A stretch of DNA of 64,000 nucleotides from Bacillota bacterium (GCA_023416955.1 JAEZGM010000012.1:1-64000); one strand, 5' to 3'. Shown: positions 32,637 to 41,947, counted from the stretch's first letter. The notes: generated by a model from the sequence alone, not told the origin. Program-made: numbers and translations.

Positions 32637-34175
32637 ATGGAACAGGCACAAAAGCAGACGTCAAATGAAGTCATGATTTCCGTTCGGGGGATTCATAAAG
32701 CCTTCAGTTTGAATGCTGTTCTGAAAGGAATTGACCTGGATGTATGCCGCGGGGAAGTCGTTGCGCTGATCGGTGGGAACGGCGCCGGAAAAAGTACGCT
32801 AATGAAAATCATGATGGGGATTCACCAGCCGGATTGTGGCGAGATCTTTGTGGCAGGAGAAAAAGTGAGTCTGACAAAACCTTCAGTAGCGCTCGCAAAA
32901 GGAATTTATATGGTTCCACAGGAACCAATGCTATTCCCTAATATGACGGTAGAAGAAAATATTTTAATCGGTTTCGAGGAAAAGGCGGTCGAGCTGCACA
33001 AACGGCTTGTCGAAAAGATGGACGAGATCGGCTGGCATCTGGACCTTACACGCAAAGCCAGCAGCCTTTCCATTGCTGAACAGGAACTGGTGGAAATCCT
33101 GAGGGGGCTTCTTCGCAACGCGCGGGTGCTGATTCTTGACGAACCTACAAGCGCTTTGACATTTGATGAAGTAAAGAGCCTGTTTGATTGTGTCAGGGGA
33201 TTAAAGGAAAAGGGAATCAGCATCATTTATATTACCCACCGACTTTCCGAAGTGTTTGAAATTGCAACGCATGTTGCCATTATGCGTGACGGTGTGGTTA
33301 CCCTGAACGGGCCGATACAAAATTTTACCAGAGAGATGCTGGTGAAAGGGCTGCTTCCTCCGAATATGGAAGAGGTGGAGGAAAATAAAGGCGCAGCAGA
33401 AGCGAAAGTCTTTGACTACCAGAAGCTGAAACCCGTTTTTGAGCTCAAAGGGTATTCGGGATACGGATTCTGTGATATTAACCTTTCAGTTTATCCCGGC
33501 GAAATCCTGGGTGTGGCCGGCGTAGTCGGCGCGGGACGCACGGAACTGGCGACAACGATTTTCGGTCGGGACAAGGTTCTCGGAGGAAAAGCGATTCTGG
33601 ATGGCCGCGATATTACGGGAATGTCTACTAAACAGGTGCTTCAGGCCGGCGTCAACTATGTGCCGGAGGACAGACACCTTCACGGCTTGTTCAAAATCAG
33701 CGACGTCGCCGCCAACACTACTTCGGCGGTGCTGGAAGAAAAATCAATGGGAAAGTTTTTCCTCAATAAAAAGTCGGAGTACGATCTTACAAAGAAATAC
33801 GTTGACGATTTCCGGATAAAAGTCACCGGTCAGGACCAATTGACCGGCAGCCTTTCAGGCGGAAACCAGCAGAAGATTGTAATCGGGCGCGCGCTTTCTA
33901 CCAATCCCAAACTTGTGATTCTGGACGAACCGACACGCGGAATCGACGCTGCCGCCCGCGGCGATGTCTATGCGATTATTCATCAGCTGCGTGAGCAGGG
34001 AGTTGCGGTTATGCTGATTTCTTCAGATATGGAAGAAATTATAGAGCTTTCCGACCGTGCGGTAACGGTTTACCAGGGCCGTATTAATGGGGAGTTTAAA
34101 AAGAACGAGATCAATCAGGATAATCTGATGGCCGCGGCCTTTGGCGTGGATTCCCGAAAGAAGGCGGAAGCATGA
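32637..34175 (+). CDS. lsrA: LsrA-like sugar ABC transporter ATPase (two ABC domains)
   Basis: The 512-residue protein contains two tandem ABC domains as in RbsA/LsrA. The first has Walker A GGNGAGKST, a PQEPMLFPNMTVEENI Q-loop and Walker B ARVLILDEPTSAL. The second has the degenerate Walker A VVGAGRTEL, signature LSGGNQQK and Walker B PKLVILDEPTRGID. It powers uptake through the two permeases encoded next. GGGGGAG precedes the ATG at 32637; the frame start at 32619 lies before that site. The stop overlaps the lsrC start by four bases. Gene order supports the Lsr assignment over ribose. Confidence 0.85.
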   Translation: MEQAQKQTSNEVMISVRGIHKAFSLNAVLKGIDLDVCRGEVVALIGGNGAGKSTLMKIMMGIHQPDCGEIFVAGEKVSLTKPSVALAKGIYMVPQEPMLFPNMTVEENILIGFEEKAVELHKRLVEKMDEIGWHLDLTRKASSLSIAEQELVEILRGLLRNARVLILDEPTSALTFDEVKSLFDCVRGLKEKGISIIYITHRLSEVFEIATHVAIMRDGVVTLNGPIQNFTREMLVKGLLPPNMEEVEENKGAAEAKVFDYQKLKPVFELKGYSGYGFCDINLSVYPGEILGVAGVVGAGRTELATTIFGRDKVLGGKAILDGRDITGMSTKQVLQAGVNYVPEDRHLHGLFKISDVAANTTSAVLEEKSMGKFFLNKKSEYDLTKKYVDDFRIKVTGQDQLTGSLSGGNQQKIVIGRALSTNPKLVILDEPTRGIDAAARGDVYAIIHQLREQGVAVMLISSDMEEIIELSDRAVTVYQGRINGEFKKNEINQDNLMAAAFGVDSRKKAEA

Positions 34176-35191
34176 ATACAGTTAAGAAAATATTTAAAAT
34201 TCGCGAAATCAGCAGCTTGCTCTTTCTAATTATATTGTTTGTTCTTGTCGGCTCCGTCAATAGCAGTTTCCTTTCCCCGACCAGTCTGCTGAACTGCTTT
34301 AATGACAGTGTGGTATTCACTCTTCTGGCGGTTGGAATTTCATTTGTTATTCTGACAGGAGAAATCGACGTTTCCATCGGTGCAACTTTGGGACTTTCCG
34401 CAGCAATTACTTCTTCCATGCTGCGCGACGGAGCCAACTGGGGGCTCGCGATTTTGGCCGGAATGCTTGCGGGAGCTCTGGTCGGACTGGTGAACGGGCT
34501 TGGTATCTCTTTTCTGGGTATTCCGTCCCTCATCTTTACACTCGGTACGAACGGTCTTGTTCGTGGATTGATCTATGTGTACACTGGAGGAGCGTGGGTG
34601 GAAAACCTTCCGGCGAAATTCACCCAGCTTTCACAGACGAAGGTTATGGGCACTTTGACTATTTTCTATCTGGCCGCTCTGATCATCGTATTGTGTGCGC
34701 ACTTTATTCTGACCAAAACCCGCCGCGGTAAATATTTTATCGCGGTTGGCGATAACGCTGCGGGCGCAACGCTGGTCGGCATTCCCGCGGCAAAAACCAA
34801 AATGGTTTCTTATGTGCTTTGCGGCCTCTTTGCTGCCGCGGCCGGCATCATATATTCTTCCAGAATCGGATTTATCACTCCGACCGCCGGAAGCGGTTAC
34901 GAAATGAAAGCGATTGCGGCCTGTGTTCTTGGAGGAATCAGCCTCACGGGCGGGCTTGGCAGCCTGGTGGGTGCATCCATTGGCGCGGTTATTATGTCTT
35001 CAGTAAGCAGAATTCTGGTTTTCCTTGGATTTTCTTCTGATTATGACAATACTATTACCGGTATTCTTCTTATCACCATTGTTGTAATTGATGCGATCAC
35101 TCAGAATCGTGCCGCAGACAAGAACCGCCACGAGCGCCTTGCTGCAAGAACGGCCCTGCAGGGGACTGACAAGGAGGAGAATGCGGGATGA
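34172..35191 (+). CDS. lsrC: LsrC-like ABC transporter permease
   Basis: The 339-residue permease of the RbsC/AraH class has about ten helices and the family pattern VILTGEIDVSIGATLGLSAA, LGTNGLVRGLIYVYTGGAWV, YFIAVGDNAAGATLVGIPAAKTK and CVLGGISLTGGLGSLVGASIGAV. It forms half of the channel for the two-domain ATPase. The ATG overlaps the ATPase stop codon (ATGA), and its own stop overlaps the next ATG, so the three genes are translationally coupled. Specificity comes from the binding protein; by order it corresponds to LsrC. Confidence 0.85.
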   Translation: MNTVKKIFKIREISSLLFLIILFVLVGSVNSSFLSPTSLLNCFNDSVVFTLLAVGISFVILTGEIDVSIGATLGLSAAITSSMLRDGANWGLAILAGMLAGALVGLVNGLGISFLGIPSLIFTLGTNGLVRGLIYVYTGGAWVENLPAKFTQLSQTKVMGTLTIFYLAALIIVLCAHFILTKTRRGKYFIAVGDNAAGATLVGIPAAKTKMVSYVLCGLFAAAAGIIYSSRIGFITPTAGSGYEMKAIAACVLGGISLTGGLGSLVGASIGAVIMSSVSRILVFLGFSSDYDNTITGILLITIVVIDAITQNRAADKNRHERLAARTALQGTDKEENAG

Positions 35192-36213
35192 AAAAATCGT
35201 ATCTTGGTCGCTTGAAAAACGGAACAAAGGGCTGGGAATTTGCGCTTCTTGCGATTCTTCTGTCTGAATTTGTGGTTTTCGGAATCGCAAATCCGAAGTT
35301 CCTGATGCCCAGAGTATTATTGGGAAGCGTCAGCGATATTATTTCAATTTGTATCATTTCACTGTTCGTTACCTTTGTTATGATCACCGGAGGAATAGAT
35401 ATTCAGGCGGGCTCCATAGTAGGGCTTTCCTCCATCATCGTCGGCGTTGCCTGGCATGATGCGGGCGTTAACATCTGGGTTGCGTGTATGCTTGCCGTTC
35501 TCGCTGCCGCCCTTTGCGGTGCGCTTTCCGGCTTCTTCATAGCATATTTCGGAGTTCAGCCAATGGTTGTGACGCTCGGCGGCAGCTTCCTGTATTCAGG
35601 AGTCGCGCTGCTGGTTTCAAATATTTCCTCGACCGAGCGCTATAAAGGCATCAGCGGATTCCCAAAAGACTTTACTCAAATTTCAAAGTTTAAACTTTTT
35701 GACGTGATTCCCAGTCAGCTTATTATCTTTTTGGTGCTGGCCATACTGGCGTATCTGCTGCTGCACAAATCCAAATACGGACGCAAGGTCTTTCTGGTCG
35801 GCGTGAATCCGCGCGCGGCAGAATTCTCCGGAATTAACAGCCGCATGGTAATACTCAGCACTTATGTGCTCTCCGCCATCAGTGCTTCTATCGCCGGAAT
35901 CGTCCTTACCGCTTATCTTGGCACAGCGAAAAGCGACATAGGAGTTACGTTCACCCTGCCGATTATCACGGCTGTTGTTCTTGGAGGAACTTTGTCCACC
36001 GGAGGAAAAGGAAGTGTAATCGGGACTGCGCTTGCCGCACTGGTCATTGGTATTCTGCGCTTCGGCCTGCCGCTTTGCTTCAAGGTAGGCAACCAGTATC
36101 TCGACATCCCGGTTGGACTGCTGCTGCTGATTGTCATTGTGGGACGTGCCCTTGCCCAGAATCCTAAGATTGCAGTTTCTTTACCCAAACTTTATAAAAA
36201 GAAAAGTACCTGA
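35188..36213 (+). CDS. lsrD: LsrD-like ABC transporter permease
   Basis: The 341-residue second permease shows the same family motifs, FVMITGGIDIQAGSIVGLSSI, GVQPMVVTLGGSFLYSGVALLVSN, VFLVGVNPRAAEFSGINSRM and AVVLGGTLSTGGKGSVIGTALAALVIGIL, with about ten helices. It should form a heterodimer with the LsrC-like permease, a two-permease layout typical of Lsr transporters, whereas ribose systems usually use one permease gene. A 64-base gap with an AGGAGG site leads to the binding-protein gene. Confidence 0.85.
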   Translation: MKKSYLGRLKNGTKGWEFALLAILLSEFVVFGIANPKFLMPRVLLGSVSDIISICIISLFVTFVMITGGIDIQAGSIVGLSSIIVGVAWHDAGVNIWVACMLAVLAAALCGALSGFFIAYFGVQPMVVTLGGSFLYSGVALLVSNISSTERYKGISGFPKDFTQISKFKLFDVIPSQLIIFLVLAILAYLLLHKSKYGRKVFLVGVNPRAAEFSGINSRMVILSTYVLSAISASIAGIVLTAYLGTAKSDIGVTFTLPIITAVVLGGTLSTGGKGSVIGTALAALVIGILRFGLPLCFKVGNQYLDIPVGLLLLIVIVGRALAQNPKIAVSLPKLYKKKST

Positions 36214-36277
36214 AAAGTTTTTCAATGTTTGAACCCGCGAAAGTGGTGTTTAATATAAGAAATTAGGAGGTTGTATT

Positions 36278-37429
36278 ATGAAAAGAGTTATTGCCCTTTT
36301 ACTCGCTACCATGATGGTGGTTTCGCTCGCAGGCTGCGGAGGATCAAACGGGTCCAACAGCACCGGCGATGCGTCATCCGCAGTGTCCACAGCGTCTGCA
36401 GCTTCTGCAGAAGGTTCCAAAGCAGCTTCCGGGAACAGTGTCTCCGGAAAAACGGTCGTGTTCATTCCCAAGCTGACCGGTAACGCGTTCTTTGAATCTG
36501 CAAACAACGGTGCACAGAAATATTCCAAGCAATGGGGCTTTACGGTCGATTATCAGGGCAGCGCCAATGCCGCTGTTGCTGATGAGGTCCAGGTCGTAAA
36601 CAATGCGGTCGCAAGCGGTGCCGATGCAATTTGCATTTCCTCTGTTGACGCGACAGGACTTGACGATGCACTGAAAGCGGCCATCAACGCCGGAATGAAA
36701 GTGGTCACATGGGACTCCGACGTTTCTCCGGATGCACGTTCGCTGATGGTTTCTCAGGGCACTCCTGATATTCTCGGCAAAATGCTGGTTGACATGAGCG
36801 TCGATGCATTGAAAAAGCGCGGTATCGACCCCGACACAAAGGCAGTCAAGTACTGCTGGCATTACTCTCAGGCTACTGTGGCCGACCAGAACTCCTGGCA
36901 GGTAGCGGGCGAAAAATATATCGCCGAAAAATATCCGAAATGGGTCAACGTGGCAAAGAGTAACTACTACTCCGAGCAGGATGCAGAAAAAGCCGTTTCC
37001 ATCGGCGCGTCCATTCTTGAAGCTCATCCCGACATCGACCTGGTTATTTGCAACGATTCCACTGCACTTCCGGGCCAGCTGAAAGCTGCTCAGAATAAGG
37101 GTCTGACCAAAAAAGATATTACAATCACAGGATTTGCTTCTCCGATGTCCATCAAAGATTACTGCAAAGCCGGCATCATTGAAGAGTGGGGCCTGTGGGA
37201 CTGCGGTGTTCAGGGTGCAATCGGTTCCTACCTCGCAGCTTATCTTGCAGCCGGCAACACTGTAAAGGTCGGAGATAAGATCAATATTCCGATCATTGGT
37301 GAAGTAGAGGTTCTGCCGAACGACAGCCTTGTACCGGGTGCGAAAACCGGCGAGACAAACAGCGGAGTTGTTCTGCTCCCCGAGCGTTTGGTCTTTACGA
37401 AGGACAACATGGACAGCTATTCTTTCTAA
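36278..37429 (+). CDS. lsrB: LsrB-like AI-2 binding lipoprotein
   Basis: The 383-residue protein has a lipoprotein signal (lipobox LAGC, C20), a Ser/Ala-rich linker and a periplasmic-binding fold closely resembling LsrB: FIPKLTGNAFF, VVTWDSD, TVADQNSW, GIIEEWGLWD, VEVLPN and VLLPERLVF. Of the six classical AI-2 contacts in Salmonella LsrB, K65, D146, D203 and Q204 are kept. The P220 and A222 positions read N259 and S261 (ICNDSTALP versus IAPDANALP). Ligand binding is therefore likely but not certain; a related pentose-like ligand is the alternative. AGGAGG precedes the ATG. Confidence 0.83.
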   Translation: MKRVIALLLATMMVVSLAGCGGSNGSNSTGDASSAVSTASAASAEGSKAASGNSVSGKTVVFIPKLTGNAFFESANNGAQKYSKQWGFTVDYQGSANAAVADEVQVVNNAVASGADAICISSVDATGLDDALKAAINAGMKVVTWDSDVSPDARSLMVSQGTPDILGKMLVDMSVDALKKRGIDPDTKAVKYCWHYSQATVADQNSWQVAGEKYIAEKYPKWVNVAKSNYYSEQDAEKAVSIGASILEAHPDIDLVICNDSTALPGQLKAAQNKGLTKKDITITGFASPMSIKDYCKAGIIEEWGLWDCGVQGAIGSYLAAYLAAGNTVKVGDKINIPIIGEVEVLPNDSLVPGAKTGETNSGVVLLPERLVFTKDNMDSYSF

Positions 37430-37440
37430 ATGATCATATA

Positions 37441-37504
37441 AGATGTGATACGCACATCTGTTTTCAAAGATGAAGTGGAGGCGGCAAAGAAAACCCAGCC
37501 GCCT
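37441..37504 (+). other. two small hairpins between lsrB and lsrF
   Basis: AGATGTG/CACATCT (37441-37459) and AGGCGGC/GCCGCCT (37479-37504) follow the binding-protein gene. Such stems commonly raise binding-protein mRNA stability or reduce read-through to the next gene. Confidence 0.5.
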
Positions 37505-37545
37505 TCAAGATAAATTTGCTCATTCGAATCAAGGAGGTTACTACG

Positions 37546-38424
37546 ATGGCAGATAAAGAAGGATTTAAGGTAGCAAAGGATTATCATGTGGATGTTCCCT
37601 TTGCAAATCAGGGCAGCTTTTATGTTAAAGGAGCTAACAATTTGGACTGGGGGATGAAGAAACATCTCTCGAACATTTTTAGCCCCAAGAGCGGAAATTC
37701 TGTGATGTTCGCATTTGACCACGGTTACTTTATGGGATCTACCGCAGGGCTTGAGCGCCTTGATCTGATGATTCCACAATTGATACCGCATGTCGACGTG
37801 TTGATGGGAACACGCGGTGCGCTGCGTACCTGTGTTCCGCCCGAAAGTCAAAAAGCGATTGCACTGCGTGCGACTTCCGGTTCTTCTATGCTGAATGAAG
37901 ACCTCTCTCATGAAGTCCTGGCTGTGAATATCGAGGATGCGATTCGGATGAATGCAGACTGCATGGCAGTACAGACTTTTATTGGCGCGGACGGCCAGCT
38001 TTCCAGCATTGATAACCTATCTCGGGCGATCAACGAAGGTCTGCGTTACAGCATTCCGACAATGGGTGTTGTCGCAGTCGGTAAGCAGATGGAACGCACC
38101 GATCGGTTCTTCAAGCTGGCGACCCGTATTCTGGCCGAAATGGGTGCTAACATTATTAAAACCTATTACTGTGAGAATTTTGAAGAAGTCGTTTCGGCTT
38201 GCCCGGTGCCGATCGTGGTTGCCGGCGGGAAAAAGCTGCCGGAGGATGAGGCGCTGACACTCGCTTATCATGCGATCAGCGAAGGTGCGCGCGGTCTTGA
38301 CATGGGACGCAATATTTTCCAGAGCACACATCCTGTGCAAATGGCAGAAGCCATTGGAAAAATCGTACACGAAGGATTCAATGATAAAGAAGCATTTGAG
38401 TTTTTCCAGAATGCGATTCACTAA
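37546..38424 (+). CDS. lsrF: LsrF-like class I aldolase-fold thiolase
   Basis: The 292-residue protein closely follows LsrF: NLDWGMKKHLSNIFSPKSGNSVMFAFDHGYFMG, LMGTRGALRTCVPP, PTMGVVAVGKQMERTDRFFKLATRILAEMGANIIKTYY with the Schiff-base lysine K205, and VPIVVAGGKKLPEDEALTLAYHAI followed by GLDMGRNIFQS. LsrF transfers an acetyl group from the isomerised AI-2 phosphate to CoA, yielding DHAP. AAGGAGG sets the ATG at 37546 rather than 37516. It is the last gene before a strong terminator; no lsrG follows. Confidence 0.88.
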   Translation: MADKEGFKVAKDYHVDVPFANQGSFYVKGANNLDWGMKKHLSNIFSPKSGNSVMFAFDHGYFMGSTAGLERLDLMIPQLIPHVDVLMGTRGALRTCVPPESQKAIALRATSGSSMLNEDLSHEVLAVNIEDAIRMNADCMAVQTFIGADGQLSSIDNLSRAINEGLRYSIPTMGVVAVGKQMERTDRFFKLATRILAEMGANIIKTYYCENFEEVVSACPVPIVVAGGKKLPEDEALTLAYHAISEGARGLDMGRNIFQSTHPVQMAEAIGKIVHEGFNDKEAFEFFQNAIH

Positions 38425-38621
38425 GTGTAATACGGACAGAAAAATCCGTAGAAACTGTTTGCCTGATAGTGCAGCGCGAATTTTAAAGAAACGTGTCGCC
38501 CCTTCGACTCAATCTGTATATCCGCTGCAATAAAAGGATACCAATTGACTCTGTAAATCAGAATCTTTTCATGTTAACTGAAGTAACATGGAAATTGGAT
38601 TGAAGAGTTATGCGGGCATAT

Positions 38622-38657
38622 AAAAACCGGCACCGTTTTTAAACGGTGCCGGTTTTT
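38622..38657. terminator. strong bidirectional terminator after lsrF
   Basis: AAAAACCGGCACCGTTT and its complement form a perfect hairpin with A- and T-runs on either side. It ends the lsr operon and probably also the convergent PNPOx-like gene. The rest of the 38425-38787 gap shows nothing assignable. Confidence 0.85.
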
Positions 38658-38787
38658 ATTGTTTTGATTCAGCCAGAGGTATCATCAACTTTTGAGAAAG
38701 TCAATTGTTATACATTGATTTCACAAATGAGCCTTTCCCGTGGCAATGATCTGCTCTTTATCCAACAGATTTTCCTTATGGACAGGG

Positions 38788-39210
38788 TCAGACCTCGAAA
38801 TCCTCCGATTTTAAACTGCTGTAGTACCGCCCTTTTACGGCGGTGAACTTTAACACGCAGTAATCAGGGTCGGTTACGCCCTGCTTGTAATACATTGTGT
38901 CACCCTGTCTCCAGATGCGCTCTTTTGCCTCCGCTGTTTCCAAAACCTCCATGGTGCCGGACAAGCTGACGCCGCGGAAAAAACGCCTGTCCATAAAATA
39001 AACACTGGCTTTTGGGTTTTCAAGATAACATTTCACCTTGTTGGAAGAGGTATTTGTAGAAAACCAAATGGTCTGAATGCCTTCCCGCTCCCGAGGGGCA
39101 AGCATTGCTTTCGTGATGGGAAAGCCTTCGCCGTCAATGTAGCTCACAAAGGAATTATTTGCTTTGTCAATCAGATTGCCAATGGTTTTTTCCGGGTCGC
39201 GCATCATCAT
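38788..39210 (-). CDS. pyridoxamine 5'-phosphate oxidase-family protein
   Basis: The 140-residue protein is a split-barrel flavin-binding type of the general stress/PNPOx-like group: IDKANNSFVSYIDGEGFPITKAMLAPRE, IWFSTNTSSNKVKCYLENPKASVYF and GVSLSGTMEVLETAEAKERIW. Such proteins bind FMN, F420 or haem, with often unknown reactions. GGAGG precedes three consecutive near-start ATGs at 39210, 39207 and 39204; the second or third would have more usual spacing. It is followed at its 3' end by the lsr terminator region. Confidence 0.8.
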   Translation of the reverse strand: MMMRDPEKTIGNLIDKANNSFVSYIDGEGFPITKAMLAPREREGIQTIWFSTNTSSNKVKCYLENPKASVYFMDRRFFRGVSLSGTMEVLETAEAKERIWRQGDTMYYKQGVTDPDYCVLKFTAVKGRYYSSLKSEDFEV

Positions 39211-39332
39211 GTTTCCTCCTTTTAATTAAGACGTATGCATTTTACATAAGTCGTGCCTGACAGGGGAGAGCAGAGCAAAAACAAGATTCGGGGTGATCAG
39301 TAACCAATAGCGGCGCAGCTTGCCGGGGCAAC

Positions 39333-39719
39333 TCATGCATTCGCCAGAATTTCTTTCTGCAGCTTCTTCGTGAGTTTTTCAAATACCAGCCGATAGGAAT
39401 CGTCCAGCATCATCCGAAGGGTATCGTCAGTAAGAGCACCGCCTAAATCCACCGAATTCCAGCACCGTTTGTCGCTGTAGAAGGCAGGCATCACCTCGGC
39501 GTGCTCACCGCGCAGCAGTTCCGCAAGCATCGGGTCACATTTCAAATTCACGGGATCTTTGCCGGCATAAGCGGGATCGTATTTATCAGCGGGATGCATC
39601 ACCGCCGCAAACAGTTTTCCGCCCACCATATAGCGGTACCAGCCCCATTCCTCCTTGAAATCCTTTGTTGCGCCGGGTTTTGCAAGCAGGTACTTGTCCA
39701 GCCAGGGGTAATTGTTCAT
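39333..39719 (-). CDS. MmcQ/YjbR-family protein (second copy)
   Basis: The 128-residue protein shows the MmcQ/YjbR pattern: YPWLDKYLLAKPGATKDFKEEWGWYRYMVGGKLFAAVM, VNLKCDPMLAELLRGEHAEVMPAFYSDKRCWNSVDLGG and LRMMLDDSYRLVFEKLTKK. The fold is related to DNA-binding winged proteins, but the role is unknown. It lies 13 bases downstream of the radical SAM gene on the same strand, suggesting an operon. It is only distantly similar to the copy at 24507-24881, so a recent duplication is unlikely. Confidence 0.8.
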   Translation of the reverse strand: MNNYPWLDKYLLAKPGATKDFKEEWGWYRYMVGGKLFAAVMHPADKYDPAYAGKDPVNLKCDPMLAELLRGEHAEVMPAFYSDKRCWNSVDLGGALTDDTLRMMLDDSYRLVFEKLTKKLQKEILANA

Positions 39720-39732
39720 GCAATCCTCTCCT

Positions 39733-40611
39733 TTACAGAAAGCTCAGCTGCTCGCCGGCTCGCTGGTCTTCAAATTGGTTTAGGTACTTAAATACCGTGT
39801 CAGGTGAATGCAGCACACCGTGTTTTTCGCACTCCGTGTGAAACAACTGCATAAGCCGAATATGGTCAGGACTGTTGCAGGAATAACCGGTTCCGAAAGT
39901 TTCAATGTATTTTTGTTTCATGCCGGGGAAGTGCTCGTCCAGCTTCGCGTAGAAATACTCCCGATCTCCCTCCCTCAGGGTCACGCCCATGCCGAAACAA
40001 AGGATACCCTTCACTTTGGCCTCAAAACAGTAATTCAGAATTCCGCGCAAATTCTCCTCGGTGTCGTTGATGAAGGGGAGAATAGGGGAGAGCCAGACCA
40101 CAGTGGGAATTCCCTCATCCCGCAGGATGTTCAGCACCTCCGCCCGCCGTGCTGTGGTACAGACGTTGGGCTCCAGAATGCGGCAGAGGTTTTCGTCTAA
40201 GGTGGTCAGTGTCATCTGTACCACGCAATTGGTTTTAGCGTTGATGCTTTTGAGCAGATCCAGATCACGTAGAACGAGATCGGATTTTGTAATAACCGTA
40301 AAGCCGAATTCATAGCGGTCAATCAATTCCAGGCACCGGCGGGTGAGGCGTTCACTTTTCTCAAGCGGAAGATAGGGATCGCACATCGACCCTGTGCCGA
40401 TCATACATCGGCTGCGCTTCTTACGCAGGGCGTCCTCTAAAAGCTCCGGTGCGTTGCGCTTGATTTCAATATCTTCAAAGAGATGTTCCATCTGATAGCA
40501 GGTGCTGCGTGAATCGCAGTAAATGCAGCCGTGTGTGCAGCCCCGGTAGAGGTTCATACCGTTTTTGGCGGAAAGAATGCTCTTTACGTCCTTGTAATGC
40601 ATAATCTTCAC
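39733..40611 (-). CDS. SPL-family radical SAM protein
   Basis: The 292-residue protein has the radical SAM CxxxCxxC motif with cysteines 25, 29 and 32 (RGCTHGCIYCDS). The Spl/Rv2578c-like sequence IGTGSMCDPYLPLEK, TKSDLVLRDLDLL and VQMTLTTLDENLCRILEPN follows. The 4Fe-4S cluster would cleave S-adenosylmethionine to a radical. Relatives include spore photoproduct lyase, but the family is broad; this one lacks clear evidence of DNA repair activity. It is transcribed just ahead of the MmcQ/YjbR gene. Confidence 0.82.
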   Translation of the reverse strand: MKIMHYKDVKSILSAKNGMNLYRGCTHGCIYCDSRSTCYQMEHLFEDIEIKRNAPELLEDALRKKRSRCMIGTGSMCDPYLPLEKSERLTRRCLELIDRYEFGFTVITKSDLVLRDLDLLKSINAKTNCVVQMTLTTLDENLCRILEPNVCTTARRAEVLNILRDEGIPTVVWLSPILPFINDTEENLRGILNYCFEAKVKGILCFGMGVTLREGDREYFYAKLDEHFPGMKQKYIETFGTGYSCNSPDHIRLMQLFHTECEKHGVLHSPDTVFKYLNQFEDQRAGEQLSFL

Positions 40612-40708
40612 CCCTTTTCTCTGTGCAAGCTAGCGCCATTTCTTTCGGAAAGCGGGGCAGAAAAGCCAGGTTTAAGCGTATTCGCACAGAGAAAGGCCCC
40701 CCGCGAAT

Positions 40709-41806
40709 TTACTTCCGGCTGATTGCAATAAACGGAATACGTATTTCCTGTTCTGTCATTCCGGCGTGATTTGAACGAAACACTTTCGAATGATGGGAGT
40801 ATAAGATGCCTTTATCCGATATTCCGACCGCCAGGAAGTCTCCGATGAATTCGTCGAATTTCTTATGCGAATTTCCGTCGCCGAAAATCCGTTCCCGCTT
40901 CACATCGTCCTTTGAATACAGAAGAAATTCATCACCGAATAATTTGTGGAAGACGATTGGAAAATCCGACAGAAATTCATCTTTAACATAAAACACGGCC
41001 GCGCGTTCTTCTATGGAAATGGGCCTTTTCAGCATTTTTAGAATTTCGGGGTAATCGGTCAGAACATAATGCGACAGATTGATATGACCGTGATCGGCTG
41101 TCACGATAAGCAGGGTGTCGGAGAGTTCGCCGGACATTTTTTGGACGGCAGCCTCTAACCGTAATATGTTTTCCGTTACCGTTTTATCATAGCAGCCGTA
41201 TTCGTGCATCAGAGCATCGGGGGTTTCCCAGTAAGCGTAAATATATTTTTTGCCTTCCGTATTGCATAACCGAATAATTTCTGTCGTCAGTCCGTTAAAA
41301 GTGGAAATCTTGTTTGTCCCGAATTTCGAAACGCTGTAGGCCTTTCCCGTTCCGGTTTCATTTATTTTTTCATATACACTTTTATAGGGAATATAGCGGT
41401 TTGCAACATGATAATCCGCTGCCGCCTGAGCGGAATCTTTTTCTGTATTGATGAAGGCGTTCACGATTTTATCGATTTCGCTGAAATACAGGCTCCAGCC
41501 AAGCCAGCCATGTTCGCAGGGTGTTAATCCGCTTTCCAGAGAAGTTGTGGCTGCCGTCGTGGTCGGTGGGAATACGGAAGAATACGCTGCGGCTAAATGA
41601 CTACGGAAAAATCCGTCAGGCTGCAGGTGGTTCTCCAGTGCGTCCATTCCCATTCCGTCCAGCAACAGTACTACAATATTCTGATACTGATTGCGAAGCA
41701 GTTCGTCCATGCATTGCAATGTGGGGTGGTGATATTCCGCCCGAAACTCATTCAGAACGGAACAAGCTAAATTAACAAGGCAGTTATTGTAGTCGGCATA
41801 CATCAT
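40709..41806 (-). CDS. alkaline-phosphatase-superfamily phosphodiesterase
   Basis: The 365-residue protein belongs to the type I phosphodiesterase/nucleotide pyrophosphatase branch: VVLLLDGMGMDAL supplies a metal-binding aspartate, FPPTTTAATTSLESG contains the threonine nucleophile, and TADHGHINLSHY provides metal-binding Asp and His residues. No signal peptide is seen, so it acts in the cytosol. It could hydrolyse sugar nucleotides or phosphodiesters. It lies about 140 bases downstream of the NahK-like kinase gene, in line with the nucleotidyltransferase gene, suggesting a shared sugar-phosphate function. Confidence 0.8.
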   Translation of the reverse strand: MMYADYNNCLVNLACSVLNEFRAEYHHPTLQCMDELLRNQYQNIVVLLLDGMGMDALENHLQPDGFFRSHLAAAYSSVFPPTTTAATTSLESGLTPCEHGWLGWSLYFSEIDKIVNAFINTEKDSAQAAADYHVANRYIPYKSVYEKINETGTGKAYSVSKFGTNKISTFNGLTTEIIRLCNTEGKKYIYAYWETPDALMHEYGCYDKTVTENILRLEAAVQKMSGELSDTLLIVTADHGHINLSHYVLTDYPEILKMLKRPISIEERAAVFYVKDEFLSDFPIVFHKLFGDEFLLYSKDDVKRERIFGDGNSHKKFDEFIGDFLAVGISDKGILYSHHSKVFRSNHAGMTEQEIRIPFIAISRK

Positions 41807-41947
41807 ACTTCGACTCTTTCCCCAGTGATTTTTCTCAGTATAGCATACAACACGGGAAAAGAAAAGAACTTAGCCGAAGCCCTGAAATCGGAACTGCACT
41901 GCCGCCCGGTTATTCTATTCAGACTGATTCGGCGGACCTTAATCATG

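Noticed and set aside
32637..37429. Transporter as a plain ribose (Rbs) system
   Set aside because: Two different permease genes, an LsrF-like gene and divergent LsrR/LsrK-like genes fit Lsr better, although ligand identity remains unproven.
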